From Micromonospora sp. KC723 (GTDB lineage: Bacteria > Actinomycetota > Actinomycetes > Mycobacteriales > Micromonosporaceae), in contig NZ_SMKD01000047.1 in the NCBI RefSeq assembly GCF_004348595.1, positions 1 through 38,839 of the forward strand: a DNA stretch of 38,839 bases. The letters run 5' to 3'. The notes beneath the pieces are model-generated. The model searched no databases. It was not told where the DNA came from and was given only the letters and a program-made list of their open reading frames with translations. This document shows positions 23,164 through 32,266 of this stretch, piece by piece (positions within the stretch are counted from its first letter, which is position 1; every line of letters starts with the position of its first letter). Position numbers and translations under genes: made by a program.

Positions 23164-24251
23164 CCACCACCCTCACCTCGCACCGTCCCCGCCCGCCGGC
23201 CCAGCCGCCGACCCTGCGGGCCCGGCGGCTGCCGAAGTGGCTGCCGCCGGCCGTCGCGCTGGGCGCGCTGCTGGTCGCCGCCGCGATCGTGTACGGCGCC
23301 GGCATCGGCGGGCCCGTGCTCGTCGTGGTGGTCGGCGCGCTGCTCTACCTGGTCGGGCTCTTCGCCGCCGCGAACGCGGTGGAGGGCCGACGGTCGGCGC
23401 GCAACCGCACCTGGAGCGCGTTGATCCACTCGGCGTTCGTACTGGCCGTCCTGCCGCTGGCCTCGGTGGTCTGGACCCTGGTCACCAAGGGCCTGGAACG
23501 GTTCGACGCCAACTTCTTCCTCACCTCGATGAACAACATCGGCGCCCGTGATCCCGAGGGTGGCGCCTACCACGCCATCGTCGGCACCCTGATCCAGGTC
23601 GGGATCGCCGCGCTGATCACGATCCCGATCGGCATCCTCTGCGCGATCTACATCGTCGAGTACGGTCGCGGCCGGTTCGCCTTCGCCATCCGGTTCTTCG
23701 TGGACGTCATGACCGGCATCCCGTCCATCGTCTCCGGTCTGTTCGTCCTCGCGTTCTGGGTGCTGGTCGTCTCGCCGTACTTCAGCTCCACCGGCCGGCC
23801 GGGCTTCTCCGGGTTCGCCGCCGCGCTGGCGCTCAGCGTGCTGATGCTGCCCACCGTGGTTCGTTCCACCGAGGAGATGCTGCGCCTCGTCCCGGCACCG
23901 CTGCGCGAGGGCGCGTACGCCCTGGGCGTGCCGAAGTGGAAGACCATCCTGCGGGTGGTGCTGCCGACGGCGCTGCCCGGCATCGTCACCGGTGTCATGC
24001 TCGCCATCGCCCGCGCCGCCGGCGAGACCGCCCCGGTGCTGCTCGTCGCCGGCGGTGGCGCGGCGATCAACTTCAATCCGTTCGAGAACAACCAGTCGTC
24101 GCTGGCCCTCTTCGTCTACCAGCAGGCCGGTGACGCGTCGCGGTACGCGCCGGCGCGGGCGTGGACCGCGGCACTGACCCTGGTCGCCCTCGTGCTGATC
24201 CTGACCGTCGCGGCGAAGTTGCTGGCCCGTCGTAACCGGCTCGGCCGATGA
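23160..24251 (+). CDS. pstA: Phosphate ABC transporter permease PstA
   Basis: 363 aa from ATG 23160, overlapping the pstC stop by ATGA. Two extra N-terminal helices (about 30-75) precede the canonical permease core. EAA loop: [18 protein letters not shown], then [11 protein letters not shown]. The second permease half of the Pst importer. Its stop (24249-24251) overlaps an ATG at 24248 that could couple pstB translation. Confidence 0.95.
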   Translation: MTTTLTSHRPRPPAQPPTLRARRLPKWLPPAVALGALLVAAAIVYGAGIGGPVLVVVVGALLYLVGLFAAANAVEGRRSARNRTWSALIHSAFVLAVLPLASVVWTLVTKGLERFDANFFLTSMNNIGARDPEGGAYHAIVGTLIQVGIAALITIPIGILCAIYIVEYGRGRFAFAIRFFVDVMTGIPSIVSGLFVLAFWVLVVSPYFSSTGRPGFSGFAAALALSVLMLPTVVRSTEEMLRLVPAPLREGAYALGVPKWKTILRVVLPTALPGIVTGVMLAIARAAGETAPVLLVAGGGAAINFNPFENNQSSLALFVYQQAGDASRYAPARAWTAALTLVALVLILTVAAKLLARRNRLGR

Positions 24252-24271
24252 ACCCCGGAGGTACCACCACC

Positions 24272-25048
24272 ATGGCCAAGCGCATCGACGCCACGAACGT
24301 CACCGCCTACTACGGTGCCTTCAAGGCGATCGAGAACATCAACCTCACCGTGGAACCGAAGACGGTCACCGCCCTGATCGGCCCGTCCGGCTGCGGCAAG
24401 TCGACCTTTCTCCGCTCGATCAACCGGATGCACGAGGTGCTGCCGGGGGCCCGGGTCGAGGGCAACCTCACCATCGACGGCCAGGACATCTACGACCGCG
24501 ACGTCGACGTGACGGCCGTCCGCCGCATGATCGGAATGGTCTTCCAGCGTCCCAACCCGTTCCCGACGATGAGCATCTACGAGAACGTGGTGGCCGGTCT
24601 GCGGCTCAACGGCGTCCGCCGCAAGTCGATCCTGGACGAGGCCGCCGAGAAGGCGCTCCGCTCGGCGAACCTCTGGGACGAGGTGAAGGACCGCCTCGGC
24701 AAGCCGGGCGCGGGTCTCTCCGGCGGCCAGCAGCAGCGGCTCTGCATCGCCCGGACCATCGCGGTCGAGCCGCAGGTGGTGCTGATGGACGAGCCCTGCT
24801 CGGCGCTGGACCCGATCTCCACGCTGGCCATCGAGGACCTGATGTTCCAGCTCAAGGACAAGTTCACCATCATCATCGTCACGCACAACATGCAGCAGGC
24901 CGCCCGGGTGTCGGACCGGACCGCCTTCTTCTCCATCGAGAAGACCGGCGACCCGGGCCGCCTCATCGAGTACGACAACACCCAGAAGATCTTCAGCAAT
25001 CCGGGTCAGAAGAAGACCGAGGACTACATCACCGGCCGCTTCGGCTGA
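24272..25048 (+). CDS. pstB: Phosphate ABC transporter ATP-binding protein PstB
   Basis: 258 aa from ATG 24272, the usual PstB length, with GGAGG about 10 nt upstream; ATG 24248 adds 8 residues and overlaps the pstA stop. Walker [10 protein letters not shown] (37-45), Q-loop F-Q-R-P-N-P-F-P, signature L-S-G-G-Q-Q-Q-R (149-156), Walker B V-V-L-M-D-E-P (169-175), H-loop V-T-H-N-M (203-207). It powers phosphate import. Followed by a strong bidirectional hairpin. No pstB-linked phoU is here; a DUF47 PhoU-like gene is at 30365-30991 next to the PiT gene. Confidence 0.97.
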   Translation: MAKRIDATNVTAYYGAFKAIENINLTVEPKTVTALIGPSGCGKSTFLRSINRMHEVLPGARVEGNLTIDGQDIYDRDVDVTAVRRMIGMVFQRPNPFPTMSIYENVVAGLRLNGVRRKSILDEAAEKALRSANLWDEVKDRLGKPGAGLSGGQQQRLCIARTIAVEPQVVLMDEPCSALDPISTLAIEDLMFQLKDKFTIIIVTHNMQQAARVSDRTAFFSIEKTGDPGRLIEYDNTQKIFSNPGQKKTEDYITGRFG

Positions 25049-25051
25049 CAT

Positions 25052-25101
25052 GCGCGCGGCCACCCGGCGCCCGGCCCGCCGCGCGCCGGGTGGCCGCGCG
25101 C
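25052..25101. terminator. Bidirectional hairpin terminator after pstB
   Basis: A 19-bp stem (25052-25070 with 25083-25101) and a 12-nt GC-rich loop, 4 nt after the pstB stop and before the convergent epoxide hydrolase stop at 25115. No U-tract. Confidence 0.8.
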
Positions 25102-25114
25102 CTCGGTCTCGCGG

Positions 25115-26302
25115 TCAGCGGACCTCGGCGAAGAACCCGCGGATGTCGGCGACCAGCAGGCCGGGGGCGTCCTGGGCGGCGAAGTGGCTGCCCTGGTCGT
25201 GGGTGTGCCAGGAGACGATGGTGGCGTGGTCACGCTCGGCCAGGGTGCGGACCGACTGGTAGTCCCAGGCGAAGTTCGACAGCCCGAGCGGCACGGTGGT
25301 CGGTGCGAGGCGTTCGGCGCCGCGCCCGTTGACCTTCTGCGTGGGATGCACCGCCGCCGCGTCCTCGTAGTAGAAGCGCGCAGCCGAGGCGGCCGTGTTG
25401 GTCAACCAGTAGATCATCACGTTGGTCAGCACGAAGTCCGGATCGAGGAACTCGCCGAGGAGTTGGGCACTCCAGCCGAGCTGCCCCACCGGGGAGTCGG
25501 CCAGCGCGTGCGCCACGTTCTGCGGCTCGGTGGACTGGAGCTTGTCGTACCCGCCGCGGTTGCGCACGAACCACTCGCCGAAGGCGAGGCTGTCCTTCTC
25601 CTGCCCGGTCAGCCTGTCCAACTCGGCCGGGTCACCGGAGGGGAAGGAGAAGACCTGGGTGACGTGCACCCCGATCACGCGCTCCGGGTCGGCCCGGCCG
25701 ACCTCCGGCGAGACGGACGAACCGGAGTCGTTGCCGGCCGCGCCGTAGCGGTCGTACCCGAGCCGGCGCATCAACTCCGCCCAGGCCCGGGCCACCCGGA
25801 ACCGGTTCCAGCCCCGCTCCCGGGTGGGCCCGGAGAAGCCGAAGCCGGGCAACGACGGGATCACCAGGTGAAACGCGTCGGCAGGGTCACCGCCGTGTGC
25901 CCGCGGGTCGGTCAGCGGCCCGATGACGTTCAGCCACTCCACCGGGCTGGTCGGCCAGCCGTGGGTGAGGATCAGCGGGGTGGCGTCCGGCTCGGGCGAG
26001 CGGACGTGCAGGAAGTGGATGTTCTGGCCGTCGATCTCGGTGGTGAACTGCGGGTACGCGTTGAGCTTCGCCTCCCACGCCCGCCAGTCGTACGTGGTGC
26101 GCCACCGCTCGACGAGGCGCTGGACGTAGCCGAGCGGCACACCGTACTCCCAGCCGGGCGGGACGGGGCCGGCCGGGGTGGCTCCGGGGTCGGCGGGCAG
26201 TTCCTCGGTCCAGCGGGTGCGGGCCAGCCGGTCGGTCAGGTCGTCCAGGTCGGCCTGGGGGATGTCGATACGGAACGGGACGATCGCGGTCTGCTCAGCC
26301 AT
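25115..26302 (-). CDS. Epoxide hydrolase N-terminal-type alpha/beta hydrolase
   Basis: 395 aa from ATG 26302. An EHN domain ([22 protein letters not shown]) precedes the alpha/beta-hydrolase fold: oxyanion H-G-W-P (114-117), G-F-G-F-S, nucleophile Asp192 in G-N-D-S-G, and the catalytic His373 in Q-G-S-H-F-A-A-Q. The usual nucleophile motif in this family is G-G-D-W-G, so here W is replaced by S. Expected reaction: addition of water to an epoxide; substrate unknown. TACGCT at 26314-26309 lies 6 nt before the ATG, suggesting a leaderless transcript. It diverges from a WYL regulator, plausibly its regulator. Confidence 0.9.
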   Translation of the reverse strand: MAEQTAIVPFRIDIPQADLDDLTDRLARTRWTEELPADPGATPAGPVPPGWEYGVPLGYVQRLVERWRTTYDWRAWEAKLNAYPQFTTEIDGQNIHFLHVRSPEPDATPLILTHGWPTSPVEWLNVIGPLTDPRAHGGDPADAFHLVIPSLPGFGFSGPTRERGWNRFRVARAWAELMRRLGYDRYGAAGNDSGSSVSPEVGRADPERVIGVHVTQVFSFPSGDPAELDRLTGQEKDSLAFGEWFVRNRGGYDKLQSTEPQNVAHALADSPVGQLGWSAQLLGEFLDPDFVLTNVMIYWLTNTAASAARFYYEDAAAVHPTQKVNGRGAERLAPTTVPLGLSNFAWDYQSVRTLAERDHATIVSWHTHDQGSHFAAQDAPGLLVADIRGFFAEVR

Positions 26303-26308
26303 GCTCCG

Positions 26309-26314
26309 AGCGTA
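26309..26314 (-). promoter_or_regulatory. -10 element of leaderless epoxide hydrolase
   Basis: TACGCT on the minus strand, exactly 6 nt before ATG 26302; no SD present and no clear -35. Confidence 0.45.
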
Positions 26315-26324
26315 GAGATCGAAT

Positions 26325-26341
26325 AGGAAGACTTTGTTCCT
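26325..26341. promoter_or_regulatory. Operator-like inverted repeat between epoxide hydrolase and WYL regulator
   Basis: AGGAA-N7-TTCCT (26325-26329 and 26337-26341) is a short symmetric element in the divergent region, so it may be a binding site for the WYL regulator. Short arms, speculative. Confidence 0.3.
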
Positions 26342-26364
26342 GATTCGCTGGCATGCTCGCAGGC

Positions 26365-27318
26365 ATGTTGGAGACCTCGGCGCGGCTGCTGCGCCTGCTG
26401 TCGCTGTTGCAGACAGCCCGCGACTGGACCGGCCCCGAGCTGGCCGAACGGCTCAACGTCAGCACCCGTACCGTGCGCAACGACATCGACCGGCTGCGGA
26501 ACCTGGGTTATCCGGTGCACGGCACCCGGGGCGCGGTGGGCGGCTACCGGCTCGGCGCCGGCGCGGCCCTGCCGCCGCTGCTGCTCGACGACGAGGAGGC
26601 GGTCGCGGTCGCCGTCGGGCTGCGTACCGCCGCCGGCGGCGTCGCGGGGATCGAGGAGACGTCCCTGCGGGCCCTGGCCAAGCTGGAACAGGTGCTGCCG
26701 GCCCGGCTGCGTCGCCGGGTAGCCGCGCTCGGCGCGTACACCGTGCGGGTGCCCCACGACGAGCCCGGCCCCACCGTGGACGCGGACACCCTCAGCCTGC
26801 TCAGCTCCGCCTGCCGCGACCGGGAACGGCTCCGCTTCGACTACGCCGGGCACGACGGCACCACCGGCCGGCGGGACGTCGAGCCGTACCGGCTGGTCAC
26901 CTGGGGCCGGCGCTGGTATCTGGTCGCCTTCGACCCGCAGCGGGGCGACTGGCGGACCTTCCGGGTGGACCGGATCACCCCGCGCACCCCGACCGGCCCC
27001 CGCTTCACGCCCCGGGAACTGCCCGAGGACGTGGCGGACCGGATCCGGCGCGGGGTGTCGTCCGCCGCCTGGCGGCACCGGGCACGGATCCTCGTGCACG
27101 CCCCCGCCGAGGTGGTGACCGCCCGGATCAACCCGGCCGTCGGCACCGTCGAGCCGGTCGACTCCGCCCGCTGCCTGCTGCACACCGGCGCCGACCGGCT
27201 GGAGACGATCGCCGTCTGGCTCGGCATGCTCGACGCCGACGTCACCGTCCAGCACCCGCCCGAGCTGCGCGATCTGCTGCGCACGCTCGGCGAGCGTTAC
27301 CTGCGTGGAGCCGGCTGA
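26365..27318 (+). CDS. HTH-WYL domain transcriptional regulator
   Basis: 317 aa from ATG 26365, the usual start of this family ([16 protein letters not shown]); ATG 26353 is possible. An N-terminal HTH_11-type domain ([16 protein letters not shown]) is followed by a winged segment and a WYL domain ([28 protein letters not shown]). WYL domains bind small ligands or nucleic acid and often regulate neighbouring genes. It is divergent from the epoxide hydrolase gene, its most likely target. Function inferred from layout. Confidence 0.9.
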   Translation: MLETSARLLRLLSLLQTARDWTGPELAERLNVSTRTVRNDIDRLRNLGYPVHGTRGAVGGYRLGAGAALPPLLLDDEEAVAVAVGLRTAAGGVAGIEETSLRALAKLEQVLPARLRRRVAALGAYTVRVPHDEPGPTVDADTLSLLSSACRDRERLRFDYAGHDGTTGRRDVEPYRLVTWGRRWYLVAFDPQRGDWRTFRVDRITPRTPTGPRFTPRELPEDVADRIRRGVSSAAWRHRARILVHAPAEVVTARINPAVGTVEPVDSARCLLHTGADRLETIAVWLGMLDADVTVQHPPELRDLLRTLGERYLRGAG

Positions 27319-27380
27319 CCGCCCTGGGCACGACCGCCGGCCGCCGCTGCCCCGAACGGGCGAGCGGCCCGGTACGCACA

Positions 27381-28208
27381 TCAGGGCAGGACGAAGCGGG
27401 GTCCGTCGGCCCCGGAGTCGTCGAGGCGGGGGGTGACCGGGGTGGCGGCGTCGCGGCCGGCCGCCGCGCGGGCGACCCCCGCCAGGTCGCCGGCGGCGGC
27501 GACCTGGGCCAGGGTGACCAGGGTCGGCGGCAGCATGGCCAGCTCACCGGCCTCCGCCCGGGCCAGGGCGTCCGCCGGGCGGACCCACATCGTGTGGTCG
27601 GCCTCGCCGGAGACGTCCCGGGTCCGCTGACCCTCCGGCAGCAGGGCCAGGAAGAAGTACGTGTCGAAGCGGCGCGGCTCGAACTCGGGCGTGATCCAGC
27701 GGCTCCACGGCAGCAGCAGGTCGGACCGGAGCGTCAGGCGTCGGCCGGCCAGCAGGCCGGCGAAGCCCACCCGACGGGCCTCCAGATCCTGTCGGGCCGC
27801 CTCCCAGTCGTCGCCGCTGACATCGCCGACCACCGTCGCGACGTCGGGGCCGGCCAGCAGCACGCCGGCCTCCTCGAAGACCTCCCGCGCCGCCGCGCAG
27901 ACCACCGCCTGGGCGGCCTCCGGCGGCAGTCCCAACCTGGCACCCCAGGCGGCCGGTCGCGGGCCGGCCCACTCCAGGTGTGCCTGCGAGTCGGAGCGGT
28001 CCACCCCGCCGCCGGGGAAGGCGTACACCCCGCCGAAGGTCATCGCGGCGGCCCGGCGGATGACGTACACCTCGAAGTCGGCACCGGTCGGACGCAGCAG
28101 CAGCACGGTGGCGGCGACCCGGGGCACCGCCGGGACGCCGCCCTCGGCGCGGAACCGGCGGGCGTGCTCCACCAGGGCGGGCGGTGCCGCGAAGCCGTCG
28201 ATCGTCAT
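27381..28208 (-). CDS. NUDIX hydrolase (NUDT19/RNU-type)
   Basis: 275 aa from ATG 28208. The Nudix fold starts with A-A-T-V-L-L-L-R-P and carries G-G-V-Y-A-F-P-G-G-G-V-D; a long insertion separates this glycine-rich loop from the catalytic helix A-A-R-E-V-F-E-E-A-G-V (106-116), which holds the metal-binding R-E-x-x-E-E. The split motif is typical of the NUDT7/NUDT19-like branch that acts on CoA-type substrates. TAGGCT (28220-28215) lies 6 nt before the ATG, so the transcript is probably leaderless. Divergent from the oxidoreductase gene. Substrate not determined. Confidence 0.85.
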   Translation of the reverse strand: MTIDGFAAPPALVEHARRFRAEGGVPAVPRVAATVLLLRPTGADFEVYVIRRAAAMTFGGVYAFPGGGVDRSDSQAHLEWAGPRPAAWGARLGLPPEAAQAVVCAAAREVFEEAGVLLAGPDVATVVGDVSGDDWEAARQDLEARRVGFAGLLAGRRLTLRSDLLLPWSRWITPEFEPRRFDTYFFLALLPEGQRTRDVSGEADHTMWVRPADALARAEAGELAMLPPTLVTLAQVAAAGDLAGVARAAAGRDAATPVTPRLDDSGADGPRFVLP

Positions 28209-28214
28209 CCCGCG

Positions 28215-28220
28215 AGCCTA
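28215..28220 (-). promoter_or_regulatory. -10 element of leaderless NUDIX gene
   Basis: TAGGCT on the minus strand, 6 nt before ATG 28208, no SD. Confidence 0.5.
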
Positions 28221-28266
28221 GTTCCCGGCCCGTGGATGGCCCTCCCGCCCGTGCGGGGGCCCGGGA

Positions 28267-28272
28267 TAGCGT
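28267..28272 (+). promoter_or_regulatory. -10 element of leaderless oxidoreductase gene
   Basis: TAGCGT, 7 nt before ATG 28280, no SD. It lies 47 bp from the opposing NUDIX -10, with no shared bases. Confidence 0.5.
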
Positions 28273-28279
28273 GGCCGCC

Positions 28280-29248
28280 ATGACGCGTTGGGGAATCCTG
28301 GCCACCGGAAACATCGCCGCCCGTTTCGCCGAGGACCTACGGCTGGTGCCCGGGGCCGAACTGGTCGCGGTCGGCTCGCGCACGCCGGAGAGCGCCGAAC
28401 GGTTCGCCGCCCGGCACGAGATTCCCCGGTGGTACGGCACGTGGACCGCACTGGCGGCCGACGACGAGGTGGACGTGATCTACGTGGCCACCCCGCACGC
28501 CGCCCACTACGAGGCCACCCGGGTCTGCCTGGACGCCGGGCGGGCGGCGCTGGTGGAGAAGCCGTTCACCCTCGACCTGCCGACCACCACCGAGTTGGTC
28601 GAGACGGCCCGCGCCCGCGGGATCTTCCTGATGGAGGCCATGTGGATGCGGACCAACCCGCTCGTCCGGCGGGTGGTCGAGCTGGTGGGCGACGGGGCGA
28701 TCGGTGAGCTGACCGGCGTCCGGGCCGACTTCGGGCTGGCCGGGCCGTTCCCACCGGAGCACCGGCTGCGGGCCCGGGCGCTGGGTGGCGGCGCACTGCT
28801 GGACCTCGGGGTCTACCCGGTGAGCCTGGCCCACCTGCTCTGCGGCGTGCCGCAGCATGTGCGAGCCTGGGCCAAGATCAGCCCGGAGGGCGTGGACGAG
28901 AACACCGGCATCGTCCTCGGTTACGACTCGGGCGCGGTCGCCACGCTGAGCTGCGGCCTGGTGGGTCCGTCGAGGGTGACCGCCTCGATCGTCGGCACCA
29001 CCGGCCGGATCGACCTTCCGGAGCCGTTCTTCCGGCCCGGCGCGGCGGTGCTGCACCGGGCCGGGGCGGAGCCGGAGACCCTCCACGGTGAGCTGGTCGG
29101 CGGCGGCTACCAGGACGAGGCCGCCGAGGTGCAGCGCTGCCTGGCCGCGGGGCTGACCGAGAGCCCGCTGGTGCCGCACTCGGCGACGCTGGAGGTGATG
29201 GCGCTGCTGGACGGCATCCGGGAGCAGATCGGGGTCGACTACTCCTGA
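28280..29248 (+). CDS. Gfo/Idh/MocA-family oxidoreductase
   Basis: 322 aa. N-terminal NAD(P)-binding Rossmann domain (W-G-I-L-A-T-G-N-I-A, G-x-G-x-x-A variant) and the Gfo/Idh/MocA C-terminal domain with the family E-K-P-F-T (equivalent of the E-K-P motif) after L-D-A-G-R-A-A-L-V, and G-G-G-A-L-L-D-L-G-V-Y. Members oxidise or reduce sugars, inositols or dihydrodiols using NAD(P). Here the substrate is unknown. Start ATG 28280 is preferred because TAGCGT is 7 nt upstream and no SD is present. Likely cytoplasmic. Confidence 0.9.
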   Translation: MTRWGILATGNIAARFAEDLRLVPGAELVAVGSRTPESAERFAARHEIPRWYGTWTALAADDEVDVIYVATPHAAHYEATRVCLDAGRAALVEKPFTLDLPTTTELVETARARGIFLMEAMWMRTNPLVRRVVELVGDGAIGELTGVRADFGLAGPFPPEHRLRARALGGGALLDLGVYPVSLAHLLCGVPQHVRAWAKISPEGVDENTGIVLGYDSGAVATLSCGLVGPSRVTASIVGTTGRIDLPEPFFRPGAAVLHRAGAEPETLHGELVGGGYQDEAAEVQRCLAAGLTESPLVPHSATLEVMALLDGIREQIGVDYS

Positions 29249-29354
29249 CGGTGGTCGACCACCACGGCGACGTGCCCGCCCTGCGTGCGGCGCGGCCGCC
29301 GGGAACGCGGTGGGCCCCGCCACCGGACGGTGACGGGGCCCGTGCGGCGGCCGG

Positions 29355-30359
29355 TCAGCTGAACAGCGGACGGACCAGGAAGTACATCAGCGCGCCGATG
29401 GTGCCGGCGGCCGGGAAGGTCAGGATCCAGGCGCCGATGATGTTGCCGGCCACCCCCCACCGGACGGCGGAGAGCCGCTTGGTGGCGCCGACGCCCATGA
29501 TCGCCGAGGTGATGGTGTGGGTGGTCGAGATCGGCGCGCCGAGCACCAGGGCGTTGAAGTAGAGCACCGAGCTGGCCACCGTCTCCGCCGCGAAGCCCTC
29601 CGGCGGCCCCAGGTCGATGATCTTCCGACCGAGCGTACGGATGATCCGCCAGCCACCGGCGTAGGTGCCGGCGGCGAGGACGGCGGCCGAGGTCCAGAAC
29701 GCCCACTCGGGGATGAACGTCGGGTTGTTCTGGAAGCCGCCGACGTAGAGTGCGAGCACCACGATGCCGATGGTCTTGGCCGCGTCCTGCATGCCGTGAC
29801 CGACGGACATGGCGGCGGCGGACGCGGTCTGCGCCCAGCGGAAGCCCCGGTTCAGCCTGCCCGGATGCCCCTTCCGGAAGATCCACTGCACGGCGATCAT
29901 GACGATGTAGCCGAGCAGGAAACCGACCATCGGCGACAGCACCATCGGGATGACGACGCTCTCGCCGATGCCGCTCCACAACACCGTGCCGGAGGCGGCG
30001 ATGGTAGAGCCGACCAGACCGCCGATCAGCGCGTGCGACGACGAGGACGGCAGACCGAAGTACCAGGTGATCAGGTTCCAGACGATCGCGCCGATGACAC
30101 CGGCGAAGACGATGCCCAGGCTGGCCTGACCGGTGGGAAGCTTGACCAGACCGCTGCCGACGGTCTTGGCCACCTCGGCGCCGAAGTGGGCGCCGATGAA
30201 GTTGCCGACCGCCGCCATGGCCAGGGCCACCCGGGGTGTCAGGGCCCGGGTGGAGATGCTGGTCGCGATCGCGTTGGCGGCGTCGTGGAAGCCGTTGGTG
30301 TAGTCGAACACCAGGGCCACCCCGATCACCGCCAGCACGGCGATGAGTTCGGGAGTCAC
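29355..30359 (-). CDS. pit: PiT-family low-affinity phosphate transporter
   Basis: 334 aa from GTG 30359. Ten or more hydrophobic helices with the duplicated PiT signatures: G-F-H-D-A-A-N-A-I-A-T (N-terminal) and A-P-I-S-T-T-H-T-I-T-S-A (C-terminal), plus L-P-S-S-S-S-H-A-L-I-G-G. These mark the paired domains of H+- or Na+-coupled phosphate transporters. It starts 5 nt after the stop of the PhoU-like gene at 30365, so the two form an operon. Complements the high-affinity Pst system. Confidence 0.93.
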   Translation of the reverse strand: MTPELIAVLAVIGVALVFDYTNGFHDAANAIATSISTRALTPRVALAMAAVGNFIGAHFGAEVAKTVGSGLVKLPTGQASLGIVFAGVIGAIVWNLITWYFGLPSSSSHALIGGLVGSTIAASGTVLWSGIGESVVIPMVLSPMVGFLLGYIVMIAVQWIFRKGHPGRLNRGFRWAQTASAAAMSVGHGMQDAAKTIGIVVLALYVGGFQNNPTFIPEWAFWTSAAVLAAGTYAGGWRIIRTLGRKIIDLGPPEGFAAETVASSVLYFNALVLGAPISTTHTITSAIMGVGATKRLSAVRWGVAGNIIGAWILTFPAAGTIGALMYFLVRPLFS

Positions 30360-30364
30360 AGGAA

Positions 30365-30991
30365 TCAGGACTCCTTGACCGCGATGGTCTCGACGGTGTT
30401 CGCCACGTGCTCGAAGGCGTCACAGGCGGCCTCCAGCTCGTCGGCCACCTCCTTCATCTTCAACACGGTCAACGCGTCGTACTCACCGGAGAAGAGGCGG
30501 ACCAGCAGCATGCGGTACGCCTGGTCGCCGTCGTTCTCCAGCCGGTTGCACTCGATCCAGTAGTCCTCGAGGTCCTTCATCGACCGCAGTCGGGGCATGG
30601 CTTCGGCGGTCAGCTTCGCCTGCTGGTCGAGGACGTTGACCATCTCGTGCATCTCGCGGGGCAGCGAGGGGAGCTTGGTCAGGCCGTAGAGGTAGAGCAG
30701 GTTGCCGACCGCCTCCAGGTGGTCCATCACGTCGTCGAGCAGCGAACCGAGCCGGTAGATGTCCTCCCGGTCGAACGGCGTGATGAAGGTCGAGTTGATC
30801 TTCTTGTACAGCTCGTGGGTGATCTGGTCGCTGTCGTGCTCGACCTCGGTCAACCGCTCGCTCACCGACTGCACCTCGACGTCGGGCAGCGCCAGCTCGT
30901 TGAGCAGAGTGGTGCCCTTCACCAGGTTCTGCGCGGCCCTGGTGAAGAGCTCGTAGAAGGCGCCCTCGTTCGGGCGGAAGGAAAACTTCAC
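30365..30991 (-). CDS. PhoU-like DUF47 protein paired with PiT
   Basis: 208 aa from GTG 30991 with an ACGAGG SD about 8 nt upstream. All-helical DUF47/PhoU-like fold with acidic metal-binding motif E-V-E-H-D-S-D-Q-I-T-H-E and a later E-N-D-G-D-Q-A-Y-R (E/D-x-x-x-D PhoU motif). DUF47 proteins encoded next to Pit are thought to regulate it, analogous to PhoU with Pst. First gene of the operon; an upstream minus-strand TAGCAT (31058-31053) may be its -10. A PHO-box-like element lies further upstream at 31108-31140, in inverted orientation. Confidence 0.9.
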   Translation of the reverse strand: MKFSFRPNEGAFYELFTRAAQNLVKGTTLLNELALPDVEVQSVSERLTEVEHDSDQITHELYKKINSTFITPFDREDIYRLGSLLDDVMDHLEAVGNLLYLYGLTKLPSLPREMHEMVNVLDQQAKLTAEAMPRLRSMKDLEDYWIECNRLENDGDQAYRMLLVRLFSGEYDALTVLKMKEVADELEAACDAFEHVANTVETIAVKES

Positions 30992-31107
30992 AGCACGGAC
31001 CTCGTCGTGTTGGTGGAAGGGTGGCCACACCCCAGGGGCGTCTGCTCCGGGAATGCTAGGTACCCCGCTGATCCCGGTATCAGCCGGCCCACCCCCGGTC
31101 AGGCTCG

Positions 31108-31140
31108 ATTCACTGGTCGTTTACCTTCCGTTAACCTTGC
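31108..31140 (+). promoter_or_regulatory. Reverse-oriented three-unit PHO-box-like element
   Basis: Three contiguous 11-nt units on the plus strand: ATTCACTGGTC (31108-31118), GTTTACCTTCC (31119-31129), GTTAACCTTGC (31130-31140). They follow the PHO-box GTTCACC repeat pattern, but read opposite to the PhoU-like/Pit operon downstream and overlap the PPK2 stop codon (31131-31133). The usual orientation is with the gene. Confidence 0.55.
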
Positions 31141-32126
31141 TCCGCTTCACCCCGTCGCGACGGCTCACCGCTCCGCAGCCGCCGAAGCTCCCGCTCGACG
31201 TCGAAACCCGCAGCCGGATACCCGAGATGCAGGGCGGCGAACGTCTCCGACAGCAGGTGGGCCAGCGCCCAGTCCCGGTACCACTTACGGTCCGCCGGGA
31301 CCACGAACCACGGGGCGTCGGCCGTGCCGCACCGGCCCAGCGCCTCGGCGTACGCGGCCCGGTAGTCGTCCCAGTGGGCCCGCGCGTCGAGATCGCCCGG
31401 GTCGTACTTCCAGTGCTTCGTCGGGTCGGTCAGCCGCTCCGCCAACCGCTCCCCCTGCTCCGCGTGGGAGATGTGCAGCATCACCTTGACCAGGGTTACC
31501 CCGGCGTCGACCAGTTCCCGCTCGAAGGTGTTGATCTCGTCGTACCGGGCTCGCCAGGTGGCCTCCGGCACCAGTCGGTCGACCCGGGCCACCAGCACGT
31601 CCTCGTAGTGGGACCGGTTGAAGACACCGACGTACCCGGGCGGCGGCAGGGCCCGCCGGATCCGCCACAGGAAGTCGTGTCGCAACTCCTCCCCGGTCGG
31701 CGGGCCGAATGAGCGGATGTGCAGGCCGAGCGGGTTCATCGCCCCCGCCACCCGCTTCACCGCGCCGTCCTTGCCGCCACAGTCCATCGCCTGGAGCACC
31801 AGCAGCAGCCGCCCCGGCCGGTCCCCGCCCAGGTGCCCGCCGGCCGCCGCCGGGGCGCTCGCCGGCGCGCCCGGGCCGGCCGCGGCCTTGGCGGTGGCGA
31901 AGAGCATCTCCTGCTGCCGTCCCAGTCCGACGCCGACCAGCTCCACCTGCTCGCGCGCCCACGCCTTGCGGTCGTGGCCGCGACCCGCCACCGCGGGCAG
32001 GCCGGGAGTGGACCGGGGGTCGATCGCTCCCAGGTCCACCGGCGCGCCCGTCGAGGAGACCCGCAGCAGTTCCCGCATCGTGCTTCCCGTCGGCGGGACG
32101 ATCTGCGATCCGTCGAGCGTTCCCAT
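31131..32126 (-). CDS. ppk2: Polyphosphate kinase 2 (PPK2)
   Basis: 331 aa from ATG 32126 (GAGGATCGGGGG upstream). PPK2 core: Walker-A-like D-C-G-G-K-D-G (115-121), Walker-B region V-F-N-R-S-H-Y-E-D-V-L-V (168-179), and the lid/catalytic R in D-R-K-W-Y-R-D-W-A-L. A low-complexity Ala/Gly/Pro insertion (about 82-104) precedes the Walker A. PPK2 enzymes transfer phosphate between polyphosphate and nucleoside di- or monophosphates; length suits a one-domain class, but which nucleotide is used cannot be told. Adjacent to PhoU-like/Pit genes and a PHO-box-like element, consistent with phosphate storage control. Confidence 0.92.
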   Translation of the reverse strand: MGTLDGSQIVPPTGSTMRELLRVSSTGAPVDLGAIDPRSTPGLPAVAGRGHDRKAWAREQVELVGVGLGRQQEMLFATAKAAAGPGAPASAPAAAGGHLGGDRPGRLLLVLQAMDCGGKDGAVKRVAGAMNPLGLHIRSFGPPTGEELRHDFLWRIRRALPPPGYVGVFNRSHYEDVLVARVDRLVPEATWRARYDEINTFERELVDAGVTLVKVMLHISHAEQGERLAERLTDPTKHWKYDPGDLDARAHWDDYRAAYAEALGRCGTADAPWFVVPADRKWYRDWALAHLLSETFAALHLGYPAAGFDVERELRRLRSGEPSRRGEAEQG

Positions 32127-32266
32127 CCCCCGATCCTCACCCACGCCGCCGGTCCCCGCCTCCCGAGCGACCCCGTCCGACGTGCTGCCGCTCGCGGACG
32201 GCGGACGGCGCTTCCCCTCGGTCCGCCGACCGTCGGGACGCGGACGAGTCAGCCGGTGAGCCCCGC

